Shown: positions 49,401-62,205 of the stretch, in pieces | Layout of the letters: every line of letters starts with the position of its first letter | Numbering within the stretch: the stretch's first letter is position 1 | Assembly (NCBI GenBank): GCA_933207985.1 | Contig: OW240914.1 | Location: forward strand, 203,992,620 to 204,056,619 | DNA from: Pelobates cultripes | Taxonomy: Eukaryota > Chordata > Amphibia > Anura > Pelobatidae | Length of the DNA: 64,000 nucleotides | Direction: 5' to 3' | Made by a program: the position numbers and the translations under genes | The notes under the pieces: generated by a model | The model's input: the letters and a program-made list of their open reading frames with translations, nothing else | What the model was told of the DNA's origin: nothing | Databases searched by the model: none

Positions 49401-51125
49401 GCAGGTGACCACAGCAAAGCATAAATTTGAGGAGAGTCTCGGGTAGTCGTTTAAGCTGTAAGTATTGCAGTTAGCATATGCATCTCCCATGTCAAAATTA
49501 CTGCAAGAACCACTGATATTTGGGCACTGTGACGTAGTGGTGGGCTTAATACATAATGACCATATGGTGTAACTTATCCCATATTTGTTTGCGGAGATAT
49601 AAAACCGTATTTTTTGTGTGCTATGTTTCTAAATCTATAGAAATGCAAACCCTGGTAAAAAATAAAAATACATTATAAGAGTCTTGACAGAACACAGAAA
49701 AGTCAAAGTCACCAACAACAAAGTTGTCAGCATAAGTTTTCCCCTTTAGGACTCAAAGGGCAATGTGAATATAAGAGAATACAACAATAGGATTCCAAGG
49801 AGTACAATAAATAGACCAGTGGTTGAATTAAAACTCCATACATTTAAAGCTTAGTTGGTAACTCCAGCAAATTAATGGGTCAGTCTAGGCACCACTGCGG
49901 ATGCATGGAGTTCAGTGAGTCCAATCTCATTTAGCTTATATTTTCTTTTTTCTTTTTATGTATGGGGAACTAGCCAATCATCTGAGCCTCTGCCCGGCGA
50001 AACTCTGCACTTCCTGTAACTCAGTTTTAGAAGGAAAATGCCACTTGATGGACCTGCAAATTCGCAATGGAGTCAACCTTTAGGGTTAAACCGTTTGAGA
50101 ACAGTTTAACCCTTAAAGGTAAAAGGATGAAGTTTAGATTAAGTTATTATGCTGCCAAAACTGTTCCTTTAAAGTGGACAATGCTCTGAATATTTTTCAT
50201 ATAGACTCTGCTAGGTTAGAGGCTCCCAATAGAGGGGGTGAACGCTGCAGGGGAAGCTAAACAAATATTACTTAGGAAAGCTTAAAAGAAAATCACCATC
50301 TTGCCAAAAACAGCGACACTGTCCCCTCAGCCAAAAGAAATTGAGAAAACACTGAGTACACAGCACATCAAGAAGCTATGCATCCGTGATTTCTCCTTAG
50401 ACTATGAGGGAAAAATATATTTTAAATAATAGCCCTAAGAAAAACTCTGTTGCGAGAATATACAAAATGTTTTATTTTCAGATATTTTTAGACTCTGAGG
50501 GCAACATAACCATATTGGGAAATGCAGTATTTTGGACTTAGAGAACGTGTTCTATTTTTTTTTGGCCTACATTTTACATATTCACGTTCCATTTCACTCA
50601 ACTCACTGGTCGTTGAATAGACCACAAACTGGTTTAAAATAAATATATAAACAAGTAATTATATAACCGATAGATGTAAGGTCAAATCTATTTTTCTACT
50701 GACCTCTGGAACAAAACATACACTGTATTGGTTACTGTTATTTAATACTTTTGGAGAATACCAAGATCTCTGGAATTATTTAGTTTAGTGGACTGTTAGT
50801 ATCATGTTAAAATGTGGATTTAAATACAAAGCCAAGAAGCTGTAAAGTTTTTTTATGGAATGTAGCACACATGTCTGTTGGTTAATTAACGTGACCGTGC
50901 CTAAGGGTGATAAGAATACTGAGGCAATTTCACAGCTGCTGATAGCTGACTTGTGTTAGGAGAGATAGAAGCTCAAAATATTCACAAGGACAACCATATC
51001 TAAAGGGCAGCCTCAGCGTTTGAGTCAAAAATACATTGAAACAAAATCAATACAACAGAAAAAAATAGGATCTGCTACTCAGAAAAGACAGAGGTTGGAC
51101 TGCCAATAGAATTTTTTTTGTGGTT
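49401..51125. other. Troponin intron DNA without recognised gene
   Basis: No element ends or coding families seen; unique-looking AT-rich text with short hairpin-like GGGTTAAAC.GTTTGAGAACAGTTTAACCC near 50082-50115. Confidence 0.4.
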
Positions 51126-51129
51126 TCCT

Positions 51130-51600
51130 GAAACTTGGACAGGGTTATTCACTAAAGTCTAAAGACAATCATCAACACTTCAAAGTTAATTTCAAATTTA
51201 AGATCAGAGTAGCTGAACTGGAAGCCTAGCTGACTTGGAGAACTTTTCCATTTCGGCTATTTTTGCTTGAAAGTGATTTTATATTGCAAGGAATACAAAT
51301 CTGTATTCCTTACCCTATAGTTCCCTCTGGCCACTACACACTCCCTCACATTCCCCTCCCCCCAGCATGTCCATGTCCAGTGCCGATGTCCAATGCGTGG
51401 CCAGCACATTAGGACCTCCCCATAGGAAAGTTTCCATGCTTTCCTATGGGGATTTTACTGATGCTGGATGTCCTAATGCAGAACAGTTAGGCGACCAAAT
51501 GTCGGTTAGCCACCAGAAGAACCCTAGTAGCTGGCTGCAGTCTAAGTCCTGTAATTTGCAGAAATAGTAATTTCCTATTGTGATTAGCATATTCTGAAGA
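51130..51600. repeat. MITE-like relic with hairpin
   Basis: Left end CAGGGTTATTCACTAAAG resembles the MITE at 13437. A hairpin CCCCATAGGAAAG/CTTTCCTATGGGG lies at about 51419-51452, within GGACATCAGCAT-like arms shared with other MITEs here. Right end not found. Confidence 0.45.
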
Positions 51601-51800
51601 CTTTAAATATGTAAGCACTATTTATTGACCTTATAGCAAATTTTTTTTGCTTTATTCTGAATGACGAGACTCACTAAGCAGGTTTCATTAAAACATGAAG
51701 ATATGTGAATTTGACCTGAGGCTGGTACTTATCTATATAATAATGTCAATTAAGATGCAGATTTGAAGGGTGATGCCAAATGTTCTAAATCACTCTAGAG

Positions 51801-51976
51801 CAGTGGTTCCCAACCCAGTCCTCAAATACACCCTGCCAGTCCAGGATTTAGAGATTACCGAGTTTTGTCCAAGATGTTTTTAGAAAGTAAAAATAAAAAA
51901 ATACTTTAGATACAATACGTAATCCTTAAATCCTGGACTGTTAGGCGGTACATGAGGACTGGGCTGGGAATCCGTG
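51801..51976. mobile_element. hAT-type MITE
   Basis: 176 bp with inverted ends: CAGTGGTTCCCAACCCAGTC at the left, CACGGATTCCCAGCCCAGTC on the other strand at the right, continuing through TCCAGGATTTA/TAAATCCTGGA. Flanks CTCTAGAG (51793-51800) and CTTTAGAA (51977-51984) match at 6 of 8 bases. Confidence 0.8.
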
Positions 51977-52389
51977 CTTTAGAATAATTCAGTTTATGCT
52001 AAGAAAATGCGAGAAATCCTTGCAATATATAGTAATCTGGATTTTTACCAAGCATCAAATTGCTATCCAAATTAGTTCAGGAGCAGATTGAGGTGTTTCA
52101 GTTTTCTTTTTTATTTAATTGTCAACGTTTTTTAGAAAGAGACCTTCAAGAGGAGGAAATATCAAACATGCACTGACAAATATATTTTTACACCCCCCTC
52201 CCCGCTTTATTTTGCCTTACCACCACCTCCCACTGCTCCCCCTCTACCTTGTTTCTTTATGTCTCTTCTCTCTCTTTCCTTTAGAGCTTTTTGCATTTCT
52301 CTCTTTGCTCTTGCTTGAGGGCCTTTCTGCCCCTCGCTTGAGGGAGCGCTGTTCTGCACCCTTGAGAGACAGAATCTCTTAATATATCC

Positions 52390-52634
52390 GATCTCTGTAT
52401 TTATGCTAAGAGCTCCTTTTTTATTGCTACAGTCTCTCCTGGATGAGTTGCACTACACAAGTCTGCACTTCTTCATGATCATATCTAGATTGTAAACTAA
52501 TTTCATCAGGGTATTCATCAGCCTATTTTTCCTGTTACATTTTTTCTCATTTATTGTTTCATTTCCCAGTTCATAATATTGTAAAGCTCTGCAGAATAAG
52601 TTGGCGCTATATAAATGCCAATAATAATAATAAT
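52390..52634 (+). mobile_element. Rex1-like LINE 3' UTR only
   Basis: Contains TCATATCTAGATTGTAAAC, then CATAATATTGTAAAGCTCTG and GGCGCTATATAAATGCC followed by (AAT)n. It is the same 3' end as at 1250-1435. The coding part is absent. Confidence 0.7.
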
Positions 52635-52809
52635 TGTCATTATATTGTTGTCTCATATTGTATTGAAATTTATTAATAAAAGATTTGCAAATAAAAATGT
52701 TTTTAAAAATAATAATGCTCCCTTGTTTCTCTTTCTGGACCGAACATTTCAGATATCCTTCCCGACCAAAGATGGAAATTTTACATCAAGCTTGTCCTTG
52801 CGTTAAGAA

Positions 52810-53562
52810 CCCTTGCCCCCAAAATTTCCGTCATTTACTAAAGTTAACCCCAGATCGCCACAATCGCGGGGTTAACGCTCACCCAGTCTGTCTTGGTATT
52901 CGAGGTAGACCGGGAGCACCCGAACGCGTTGTCCTTGCAACAGTGATCGCTCTGACAGGCTGTCAGAGTGAGCACATGTGCTGCAGGTACTCATGATCTG
53001 CCTCCCTGCTCTTCCTGTCCAGTGTGAAGTGCAGGGAGACGGATCAGTAATGATCCTCTTCACCTGTGTAAAAAAAATACAAATAATTAAAGTTAAATCC
53101 CACCCACCCCCCCTTTCCCCTGCTTTGATAAAATTAACCCCTTCCATGCCAAGTGATCACTGACTACAGTGATCAATTGGCAGGGACTACATTTTACTGT
53201 CATCTGATTATTATTTTTTTAACCCCTGAGTGTTAATTTTTTTATCCCTCAGTGGTTAAATTTATTTTATTAATTAAATATTTTATAATTATATATTTAG
53301 CTAGCTGAGGTGGGTGGAAGTTAGTGGGGAATTGGGGAATTTGGTGTTAGGCTAGTTTTTTAAAAAGCTTGAAAAAGTTAAAGTTTTTTAGAAAATGTTT
53401 TAATAGCGTTTTAAAAAAGTTTAAAAAAATCTCACCTCCCTTTACCCAGTCCAAATAAAAATTAACTCCTTCCCTGCCAGTTGATCACTGCCTACAGTGA
53501 TCAAAATATAGATCACAGTATTACACTGTGATCTAATTTTTTTTAACCCCTGAGGATTAACC

Positions 53563-53593
<31 letters not shown>

Positions 53594-55470
53594 GATTTAT
53601 TTTTTAAACCTCAGGGATTCAATTTATTTCATTAATTAATTTAAATATTTAAAAATTATATATTTTGCTAGCTGGGGTAGGTGGGAGTTATGGGAAAGTG
53701 GGGGATTTACTGCTAGTGCTGCTTACTGATAGTTAGGGGTTAACGGTAAAAAAAAGTTTATAAACATTTTTAAAAGTGTAAAAAAAGTTCAGAAAGTTTA
53801 AAAAGTGTAATAAGTAAAAAAAAGTTTAAAAACTAGTTTTAAAAAGTAAAAAAACAATACATTAAAAAATGCTCAATACCACTACTATTGGAACATACTA
53901 GTGAAAAATTATCACACGCTAAAGTTTAAAAAAAAACATGGACACAGTGTAAAACTTCAAAGTTAGAAAAAAACTGAATGGCTACATCTCAAATGTGCCC
54001 CTTCAACATCCACATATACCTGGCAAAGGTACATACGGGGGTATTGCTGTACTCAACCGACATAGCTGAGCAACATATGAAGTATTATACATTTGTAGCA
54101 CACATAAGGTTTGCAAAATATACTGTGCAAACTCACTTTGTGTGTCAAAAAGGCAGAAAAAATGCTTATTACCACTACACTTAGCACAAGCTAGCGGAAA
54201 AAATTATCCCACGCTAAGGTTCAAAATATGCCTTTTGAAATACCCTGGGATATCTTCTTTAAGAAATGGTATGCATTTATGCGGTAGTTGGAATATGTAG
54301 ACTGCTCAAGTGCTCCAAAATAAGACATGGACACATCAAAACCCTCCATGAACATTCACACTTAAAAACCTGAACTTGTCACGTCTCTTTTACAGCACTG
54401 TAACTTCACAAAATAGTGTCTAGGTCATACATTGGGTATATTGTTTTACTCAGAAGATGTAACTGAGCATAATTTGTTTTTTTTTATGACAGTGGTACAT
54501 ATCAAGTGTAAGAAATACACTATATGTAAATATATGTAAAAATTGGTGAAAAATGGTGACAAGTTGAGGCACAATATACACCATATAAGATACCCTGGGG
54601 TGTCTGCTTTATCAAATGAAAGCCCTTTGTGGGGTTATTTAAATAGTCACACTGCTATAATACCCTAAAATAAGACATAGGCCTGTCAAATCCATCTACG
54701 AATAGCTTCACAGAATAGTACCAACGGCATACAATGGGGCTATCAATATACTCAGCAGATGTAGCTGAACACAATATGGGGTTCTGTGCAGGCATAGCAC
54801 ACATCAGCTTTACGAAATACACATTATAAAAACCTTGTTATATGTGTATATGCCAAAATAGAGAAAAAACACAATTTTACTCCACTATTTAGCAGACATT
54901 GGCGATGAAATGTTTACGTAAAAAGTGTCAAACTAACCTTAGGTAAATAGCCTGTGATGTCTACTTTATATAAATATATACATTTGTGTGGCAAATTAGT
55001 TTTCTGTGGTGGCTACTAAACCTACAAGGCAAACATACAAACTTCTAAAATAGTTTCACATAAAATTTTTATTTTACTCCTTGTATTTTGTGACCTGTAG
55101 CTTTCAAAATAAGCTGAAATCCTATACATATTATGTACTCTATAAGTCAAGACACATAAATGAATTTATTTTGAATTACTTTTTCTAAGCTGGACATATT
55201 ATGCACATGCTATTATTGCCAAAACTGTGAAAAAAAAAATTGAATTTTTTTTGTCTTTTTTTTTTTTTTTATAATTAATGAGAATTTATCTATATATATG
55301 TGACATAAAATTAAGGCCCTGTTTGCCCTCTGAAAAATGGTACATAATATGTGTTGGTGCAATAAATGACAGAGATGCAAATTGCGTCTGAACACAAACA
55401 GCAAAAAATGCAAAAATGGCTTGTGTCCTTAAGGGTAAGACAAGCTTTTGAAGCTGTGTCCTTAAAGGGT
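52810..55470. mobile_element. Large non-autonomous piggyBac-like relic
   Basis: The right end reads GTGTCCTTAAAGGGTTAA (about 55458-55475), that is TTAACCCTTTAAGGACAC inward, a piggyBac-like end at a TTAA. Hairpin-like GATCACTG..TACAGTGATC pairs at about 53152-53174 and 53485-53503 are two copies of one unit (also TTAACCCCTTCC, GGGATT-rich text), showing a tandem repeat of about 335 bp. Repeats of TACCCTGGG(A/G)T(A/G)TCT occur at 54242 and 54592. No transposase was found. The left limit is a guess. Confidence 0.5.
53565..53593. repeat. (ATT)n microsatellite
   Basis: About ten ATT units. Confidence 0.95.
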
Positions 55471-57286
55471 TAATATGTGAAAATGGGATTGTTTTTATAG
55501 ATAAATGCAAATTCAAACACAGCTCATATTAAATTATTGCTATGAATACACTTGAATCTACTATATTTCTATACATATGGAAAAATAGATCCTCTGTTTA
55601 CTGTTATATGTTCTGTTTGTTCAAAAGTTGCTGATTCACTGCTCAGCACTATGTGATATGTTTTGTTGTTTTGTGTCGAAATAGATAAGACCCACCCTTA
55701 AGTATCTGATGAGACACATGCAAATTTATAAACTGTTTACCACTACAAGCTAAATAAACAATATATCTGTTATTTTTGTTATTTTGCATTCCATGTTGGG
55801 GGGAGGGGGAGAGGGGGGGGGAGAGACTATCTTCACATTGTGCTAGCCTAATGCATGGATTATATATTGGGTATTTTTCTGGACACAGATGTAAAAGCTA
55901 CAAATATGTTAGGCAAGGGTGGCCACCTTGTATATAAATAGCACAGTTGCAATTCCTAGCATGCACCGTCACGGCTGAAATTGTGGGATAACATTCAAAA
56001 GATTTGGGGGTCAACAGACTCGTCTTTAACACAGGGCAATTATGACAGCCGACAAGGGCAAATGATTTGTGCAAGGACCCACAGCAGCTGCCTATGTGTC
56101 ACACAGGCTCTGCAGTAGTTTTTTTTTAAACAAAATATCTGCCTTTGAACTTAGTGAAATCTCTTACTGTCTACTGAGAAACAGAGGGAAACTGTTACAG
56201 GATAGGTACAACCTAATGACTCATTCCCAGAGAGGGGGATTTCCCATTGGAAGTTCCATTCCTTCTAACCCAGAACCTGCAATGTTTTCTCTATCAGCTG
56301 CTATGTGTGACTGCTGCAGCAAGTATTATTATTTAATAAGATTATTGCGGCGGTATGTATAAAGTCATTCTAGGACATGACTCTAGAACTGGAGTAATCA
56401 TTAAACACCATTTGCCCATTTTTAAGATTTTGTCTTTTGAACTTTAGAACATTGCCTATTTTTTTGCATTATATGTTAAATATTGAATGTGTATACAGAG
56501 TGATCACAATACATATTTAGACAGAGCATAGCTGACTTGGATTTTTTTCCAGAGTGCCTGTTTTGACCTTAAAGTGAACCTGTAATAAAATAATACTTTT
56601 TCCTCCCCCATACAAATTCAATACATCATATACCACAAAGATACATGATATAGTCAATGTACGTTTATGAGATATACTGACATCCGTTTAGCGCTGTGGT
56701 TGTTACTCATCAGGCAACACTTTACTCTGGTCCATCTTCAGCTCCTCCCATTGTCTTCTTGCATTTGCCCGCTTGGGGTTGCTTCCCCAAGCAGGGCAAA
56801 CCTCCTCAGTGACACCGACATGCTGGTTGCATTACCAGCCTGCCAGTGTCTGAACGTAATGACATCACTCACTCTGTTCCTATACTCCCTATCCAGTACT
56901 AGCAGCAGATAGGGAGTTCCCATAGCAACCTCAGTGCAGTGCATGTGCTGTGGTTGCTATGGGTGGAGAGCAGAACGACCACCTTGGGGGTTCTTTTCTA
57001 TAGTCCTTTCTTAGTCAAATCATCGGCATGGAGTCCATGCCAAAAACTTTACTGAGAAATGGAAGAAAGACCTATTTTTAAACAGGTTTTTCTTTCAGAC
57101 TGCTAGCCCAATGTATAGATTAAATTGAATGCTCTTACAAAAGAGCTTGAGTGGTTTGGGAGTTGACAGGTCCCTTTTTTGCACCCTGAGTCATAAAGTC
57201 ATAAATAAATAAATTTAAAAAAAAAAAAATACAAAGAATTTCTCTTTACACATAACCTCCATTGTATTTTTATTTTCTACTTTACT
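55471..57286. other. Troponin intron DNA without recognised gene
   Basis: A purine run (G and A only) lies at 55796-55826. The short frame at 56667-56912 and its complement have no known family. Confidence 0.4.
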
Positions 57287-57290
57287 TTAA

Positions 57291-57620
57291 GGAACACTAT
57301 AGCCACCATGTGCAGTGGCCTGTTATTTTAATCCTGCAATTTAAAAAATTGAAGTTTTTTAGAAACTGCAGTTTTTACATTGCAAGGTTAAATCTTTCTC
57401 TATGCTGTCAGTATAACAGCCAATATATGCATTTCCACTGCACTGACTGAGTAAAACTCGTTCATGTGATGCTGAAGCCCATAGGAAAGCATGTAATACA
57501 ATGGTTTTCTATGGGGAAGCTTGAATGTACGCACAGTACTCGGTCCCCAATGCTCCTCTATGCTCCCCAAGAGGCATAGAGGTGAGCACTGCCGAGGGAG
57601 CCCCTGTGCTGGAAAAATAG
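57291..57620 (+). repeat. TTAA-type MITE, left end GGAACACTATAGCC
   Basis: Starts just after TTAA (57287-57290) with GGAACACTATAGCCACC, holds AAACTGCAGTTTTTACATTG and CCATAGGAAAGCAT, and GTGCCGAGGGAGCCC-like text that also occurs at 61137. Right end unclear. Confidence 0.55.
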
Positions 57621-58055
57621 TTTATTGTACTATGTGTCCTAGGTTTGTGTTTTATATACAAGATAGTTGCATTATGATTGAAAGTTTGTGTTTCGTATTG
57701 CTTTTGTTAACTCAGTTTGTGTAAACTCATAATGTGTACATCTATAAGATGAATATACATACTAGTGTGAGCACAATTTGTATGAGATGAGTGTGTATTA
57801 GTGTGAATTCAGTAGGTAAGAAAGGAGTGTGTGTCAAGTTTTTATCTGTTTGCATGAACTCTGTACATTACTAGTTATTTTGCTTATCCCTTGAGTGCTG
57901 GAGGTGTACCCAATTGATTACAGACCATTCCCATCCATTTATGAGCACCATATTGAACATGAAGAGTGTTATTTTCATGTAAGTAAACCTTTTATTTCAT
58001 AAATTTGCTGTTGTACAAATAGTATTTCTTTATAATACAAATGGTAATTATATGT

Positions 58056-58490
58056 TAAAGGGACACTATAGTCACAAGACAATTTTAGCATAATGAAGCC
58101 GTTTTTGTGTATAGATCATGCCTCTGCAGTCTCACTGCTCTAAGGAGTTAAATCACTATGTTTATGCAGCCCTAGGCATTCCTCCCTGCATGTGACTTCC
58201 ACAGCCTTTCTAAACACTTCCTGTAAAGAGTCATCTCACGTTTACACTTCCTTTATTGCAAATTCTGTTTCATTTAGAATGTATTATTTCCTGCTTTGTT
58301 AATATTTTGCTATACCCTGCAGGAGCCACCTGTATGTAATTAAAGTCAAATTAACAGAGCAGGAGATAAACACTTTTACAGTAAGTTACATCTCATTGAA
58401 AAGAAATACATTTTGTTTTCATGCAGGCTTTGTCAGTCACTGCCAGGTGAGGTGTTAGGACTGTATAAACAGCAAACAGCAATTTAACTC
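58056..58490 (+). repeat. TTAA-type MITE, left end GGGACACTATAGTCAC
   Basis: TTAAAGGGACACTATAGTCAC at 58056 followed by CATAATGAAGCCGTTTTTG-like text. The family end (ACACTATAGT) is shared with the elements at 57291 and 60960-61288. The other end was not identified. Confidence 0.55.
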
Positions 58491-58699
58491 CTAAATGGCA
58501 GAGAATTGAGCAGTGGGACAATATTCAGCCTTGAGTCTCCTTCACACATACACTACATGCACACAACACTCAGTTTTCCATACAATACTCAGCCACACAA
58601 TCAGAGAAACACAGCCCATGACTCATGGAGGGGTTGTATTCTAATATGCCCCTTAAGTCTGAACCTCAAATCATTTTCTCATAAAATTAGAAAACAAAT

Positions 58700-59846
58700 T
58701 TAGTCTAAATATCAGACAGATGATTTTGTGCAAGATTTTTCCAAAAAGATAAATGATCAAGGAGATGAAGAATCTGTAATATATTAAGTTGTAATTTCTA
58801 GAAGAAGTAGTGGTGGCTGGTAGAATATTAGTAGAATATTATTACAGGACAAGAAAATCACCCTGTTAAAAATATTTTGGGGTACTGGTTGTTAAAATAT
58901 GTTTTCCAAGTCTTTTTAGGTGTTGAATTTGCCAAGTGTCCAATTGTCCCATTAAAATGCTGATAGTTCCAGGATTTTGAAAAAATATAGAAGAAAACAA
59001 GATGCTGTCAAAAGAATACACAAGAATAACCACGGGGCCTTTAATGCTACTCCTTCAGTTCTTGAACAAGGTAATAATAGTTTTAGAATTTAGCAAACTA
59101 CAAAAATAAATCCTTACTGAAATAAAATGCAAAATAAATTACTATTTGTTATTAGACACCTATATTTGCCAGCAGGAAAGGTTCTATTATTGTGTATGTT
59201 TCAAAGTTTATTCTTGGTTATTCACATTAACCAAAGTGACATGCAACTCGGAACCAATACTGTGTGTTAATCTGCCCTAAAGCCATTGTCAAATGTCCAC
59301 TGTTCAGACATATCAATCAAAATAACAGAATTTTTTTGTGTTTTGAAACGAATAGTTTGCTTCTAGATGTTTGCACTATGCCAGAACTTCTTGTTCTGTA
59401 TTAAATTCCAGTATTAGATGTAATAAATAATATAGTTTTTATCCTCAAGTAACCTTTGCATTGCTTTTGGTTTATCTAGCATGACTGTTTAATTACATCA
59501 ATGCATTCCAAAGAGTGCATTAGAGTGAGTGAGATGAGTATCTGAATGTAATGTATTATTTGTTTTAAAGCAACAATGTATTCACTTAGAATATGTGTAT
59601 GTGCACTTTAATCACCTGCATTGCATTGTGAAATGTTTGTGCAACCAGATATTCCTTTCCTAAAGAAATAAAATATTATAGTAAAGATAAATCAAGTTAT
59701 GCGGCAATGATTCCTTCACAAAATGTAACAAATTACATCTCATTAAAGAACCAAGTATGCAAATGAAGACACCTGAAACTTGTTTGGGTGGTTTTCATAG
59801 CTGGGTATGCATGATATTTGATTACCTAATGCCAACAAAGACACTT
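58700..59846. other. Troponin intron DNA without recognised gene
   Basis: No coding family or element ends seen. Confidence 0.4.
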
Positions 59847-59850
59847 TTAA

Positions 59851-60950
59851 AGCGGCACTGTCATGGCCGCATCAGTTTTTCTTTTAACCCCCCCCTCCAG
59901 ACTCCACTACATCTAATTGCCCGCCCTAGTAACCCCCATATGTCCCTAATCCCCCCATATTACCTATTTTTTTCATCTTTATTTTATGTGGGACACGTCA
60001 TTTGCCCCCACTAGATAGCGCTGTGAAATTCCAGCGTATGCCCAGTCAAACACTGGGGCTATTGCCCGAAATTCGGATGGGAAATTTTGTTTATTCATTC
60101 ATTCGTCAGAATATCGGTGTTTGTTAGTTCGGTAATTTAGTTTATTACAAGAAGGGAGCTACCGGTGCGCAGCTCCCTCCTTGTAATAAGTAAAGATAGA
60201 CGTGACAGGGAGCTGTGCTCCCCGCCACTTCCTAAGCCCCCCATGTCCTCCCTTACTCTATGGGGGTAAATATGACCCACATATTAGCATAAGGGAGATT
60301 GAACTCTCCCGAATGCCCCTACTCGCTATGCTTCGAGTAGGGGCATGTCTACTAAACAGCGAGCAGCCTGTGCCCCCCCAGCCATGAGCAGTGGGTGGGG
60401 GCCCTAAATGAAAATGGGGGGGACCTATTGTCCTCCTTCCCTGGTCCCCACCCATCAGCTTTTTGGTAGATAGCTCCCTTATAACGTGGGAATTTGGCAG
60501 CTATCTACTAAGCGGCTGCAAGATGCAGCCGCAGCACGGATCGGATCGTAATTTCATTTATTTTAATTAAATTTCATACTGACCTAAAAGTACCAATTGA
60601 CGTCCTAACATGGATGAACAAACTGTAAAGACGTAATTCAGTAGTTTCGACGGCATTCTGTCTAAATGACAGGATGCTTGGGAAAAGTGAAAGGAGGCAT
60701 TGTGAGATCATGGAGGAAATGTGAGAATTGTGGGAAATTGCTATGACCACAGGAAATGGAGCACACTTTTCTCCTCCGCTGGTCATAGCTGGTCAGGCGT
60801 AGGACAAATTCATGAGACAAAATAGTTCCTACTTTGTCTTTTGTTTTAAAGAAAACTAGATCAGAAAGGAAGAAATGAAGAACAGATCCTGAGAGAGGAA
60901 GAGAACAGGAAGCAATTATAGAAAGGTAAGTTTGGCATGACAGTGCCGCT
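59851..60950. mobile_element. Non-autonomous TTAA-type element
   Basis: 1100 bp with exact 15-bp inverted ends AGCGGCACTGTCATG, flanked by TTAA (59847-59850) and TTTA (60951-60954), consistent with a piggyBac-like TTAA site with one change. Inside is a palindromic GGGAGCTACCGGTGCGCAGC/CTCCC block (60157-60179) and GGGGACCTATTGTCC text shared with the hAT-type element at 42027. A single left end of the same family is at 25676. Confidence 0.8.
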
Positions 60951-60954
60951 TTTA

Positions 60955-61288
60955 TATTTTGGGAGCCCAAGTTCTCTATATATGCTGGTCACCTGCGCTT
61001 ATATTTAGAATTTCGCCTCCATCGCGCAGAGCGTCCATAGGAAAGCATTGAGAAATGCCATTTGAATGCCCGTGCGGCACTTGCCGCGCATGCGCATTCG
61101 GCTCCAGTGACTTCGGACAGGGAGGAGAGGTCACCAGTGCCGAGGGAGCCCGGTGCTGGATTAAGGTAAGTGGCTGAAGGGGTTTTAACCCCTTCAGTAC
61201 CACGGGAGGGGGACCCGGGGGTGGGGCAACCTCAGGGCACTATATTGTCAGGAAAACCACTTTGTTTTCCTGACACTATAGTGATCCT
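60955..61288. repeat. TTAA-type MITE, right end present
   Basis: Ends CTGACACTATAGTGATCC before TTAA (61289-61292), with an inner hairpin CAGGAAAACCA/TGTTTTCCTG just before (61240-61273). Shares CCATAGGAAAGCATTGAG and GCATGCGCATT with the repeat near 33.3 kb. The left end is unclear; the text abuts the previous element. Confidence 0.55.
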
Positions 61289-61292
61289 TTAA

Positions 61293-61574
61293 CTTGTCCC
61301 TGTACATATCCTGTCCGGCATTTATTTTTAGCTGTGATTTTTTTTTTTTTTTTTACTAACTTGAGTGAAGTATTACTGCAGTTGAGCATCAGCAAATCCT
61401 ATTAGAACACTGACTTTTGCAATCACATCAAAGGATTGCTCCATATGTCTGCATTTGTCCTCTGTAGGTATCTTGAATATCAATGTTCTAATAAGATTTG
61501 CTGGTGATCATCCGCAGTAATACATCACTCAAATTTTAAAATTACCTATAAAAATAAATGCTGGACAAGACAAG
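61293..61574. mobile_element. Foldback MITE with TTAA on both sides
   Basis: 282 bp between TTAA at 61289-61292 and TTAA at 61575-61578. The two halves are inverted copies over roughly 110-120 bp (CTTGTCC, GGCATTTATTTTTA, GTATTACTGC, CAGCAAATC, TATTAGAACA in the left arm; their complements in reverse order in the right arm). It lies about 330 bp inside the 22-kb troponin intron. Confidence 0.85.
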
Positions 61575-61578
61575 TTAA

Positions 61579-61900
61579 AATGATTCTGTCCGTTTGCCAT
61601 ACAATGGTGAGAACACATAGTGATTAATGCTGGATGCACTAAGGGAACATGACTGGCTATATAATCCAGTCAAGAAAGGGTTGAATTAATGGAGCAGCAA
61701 GATGAAACTTGAAAGTGGGATTGCTGACAGGTAGGAAAGAGATTTACTCAAACTTCTTAATATACTCTGCTAGAACAAGCAATTAAAAAAATAAAAAACA
61801 CAGACATTCCATTGCAGTCATGACTGTTATCTTTGAAGATACACTCTAAGCGTAAGCTGGAAAAAAAAGTCACAATTAAAATAAAAAGTATAAAACTTAC
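61579..61900. other. Troponin intron start, nothing else seen
   Basis: Short AT-rich stretch between the foldback MITE and the donor of the 42-bp exon. Confidence 0.4.
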
Positions 61901-61942
61901 CTTCAAGAGAAGTTTTCTTGAAGCTGGTATTTTAGATTTCGG
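61901..61942 (-). CDS. tnni: Troponin I exon, start of TnC-binding N-helix
   Basis: This 42-bp exon codes for 14 residues, P-K-S-K-I-P-A-S-R-K-L-L-L-K, with a T-rich tract plus TTTTAG acceptor and a GTAAGT donor. KI-ASRKLLLK is the conserved first helix of slow and cardiac troponin I that packs on the C-lobe of troponin C. Both ends are in phase 0. The next exon begins T-L-M-L-A-K-A, so the run SRKLLLKTLMLAKA crosses the junction and closely matches the TNNI1 form. The intron that follows is 22 kb long and full of transposons. Confidence 0.93.
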
Positions 61943-62025
61943 CTAAAAAACAAAAAAAAGCATAAATGAAACATGTAAATTGTATTTTTGCAGTGATAAA
62001 TAAATAAAAAATATATTCTACTTAC

Positions 62026-62041
62026 AGCTGTTCTTTCCTCG
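62026..62041 (-). CDS. tnni: Troponin I 16-bp microexon
   Basis: Only 16 bp long, between an acceptor (AATGTAG) and a consensus GTAAGT donor. Its first base completes the Ser codon from the previous exon. The rest reads E-E-R-T-A and ends on a codon boundary. Short N-terminal exons are normal in troponin I genes. The exon was placed by phase: with it the reading frame runs from ATG into the conserved SRKLLLK helix without a break. Confidence 0.88.
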
Positions 62042-62205
62042 CTACATTATGATGAGGAGGAAAAAAAGAGAGATACAAAGTGCAAGTTAATATCTGAAAT
62101 GCATTAAATAATAAAAATTGCTACAGCAACAGGTTTCAGAAAATATGTAAAAAAACAGCACTACATTCCACGAATCAGTGTTTGCTTAAACAGATACATA
62201 TTCAG

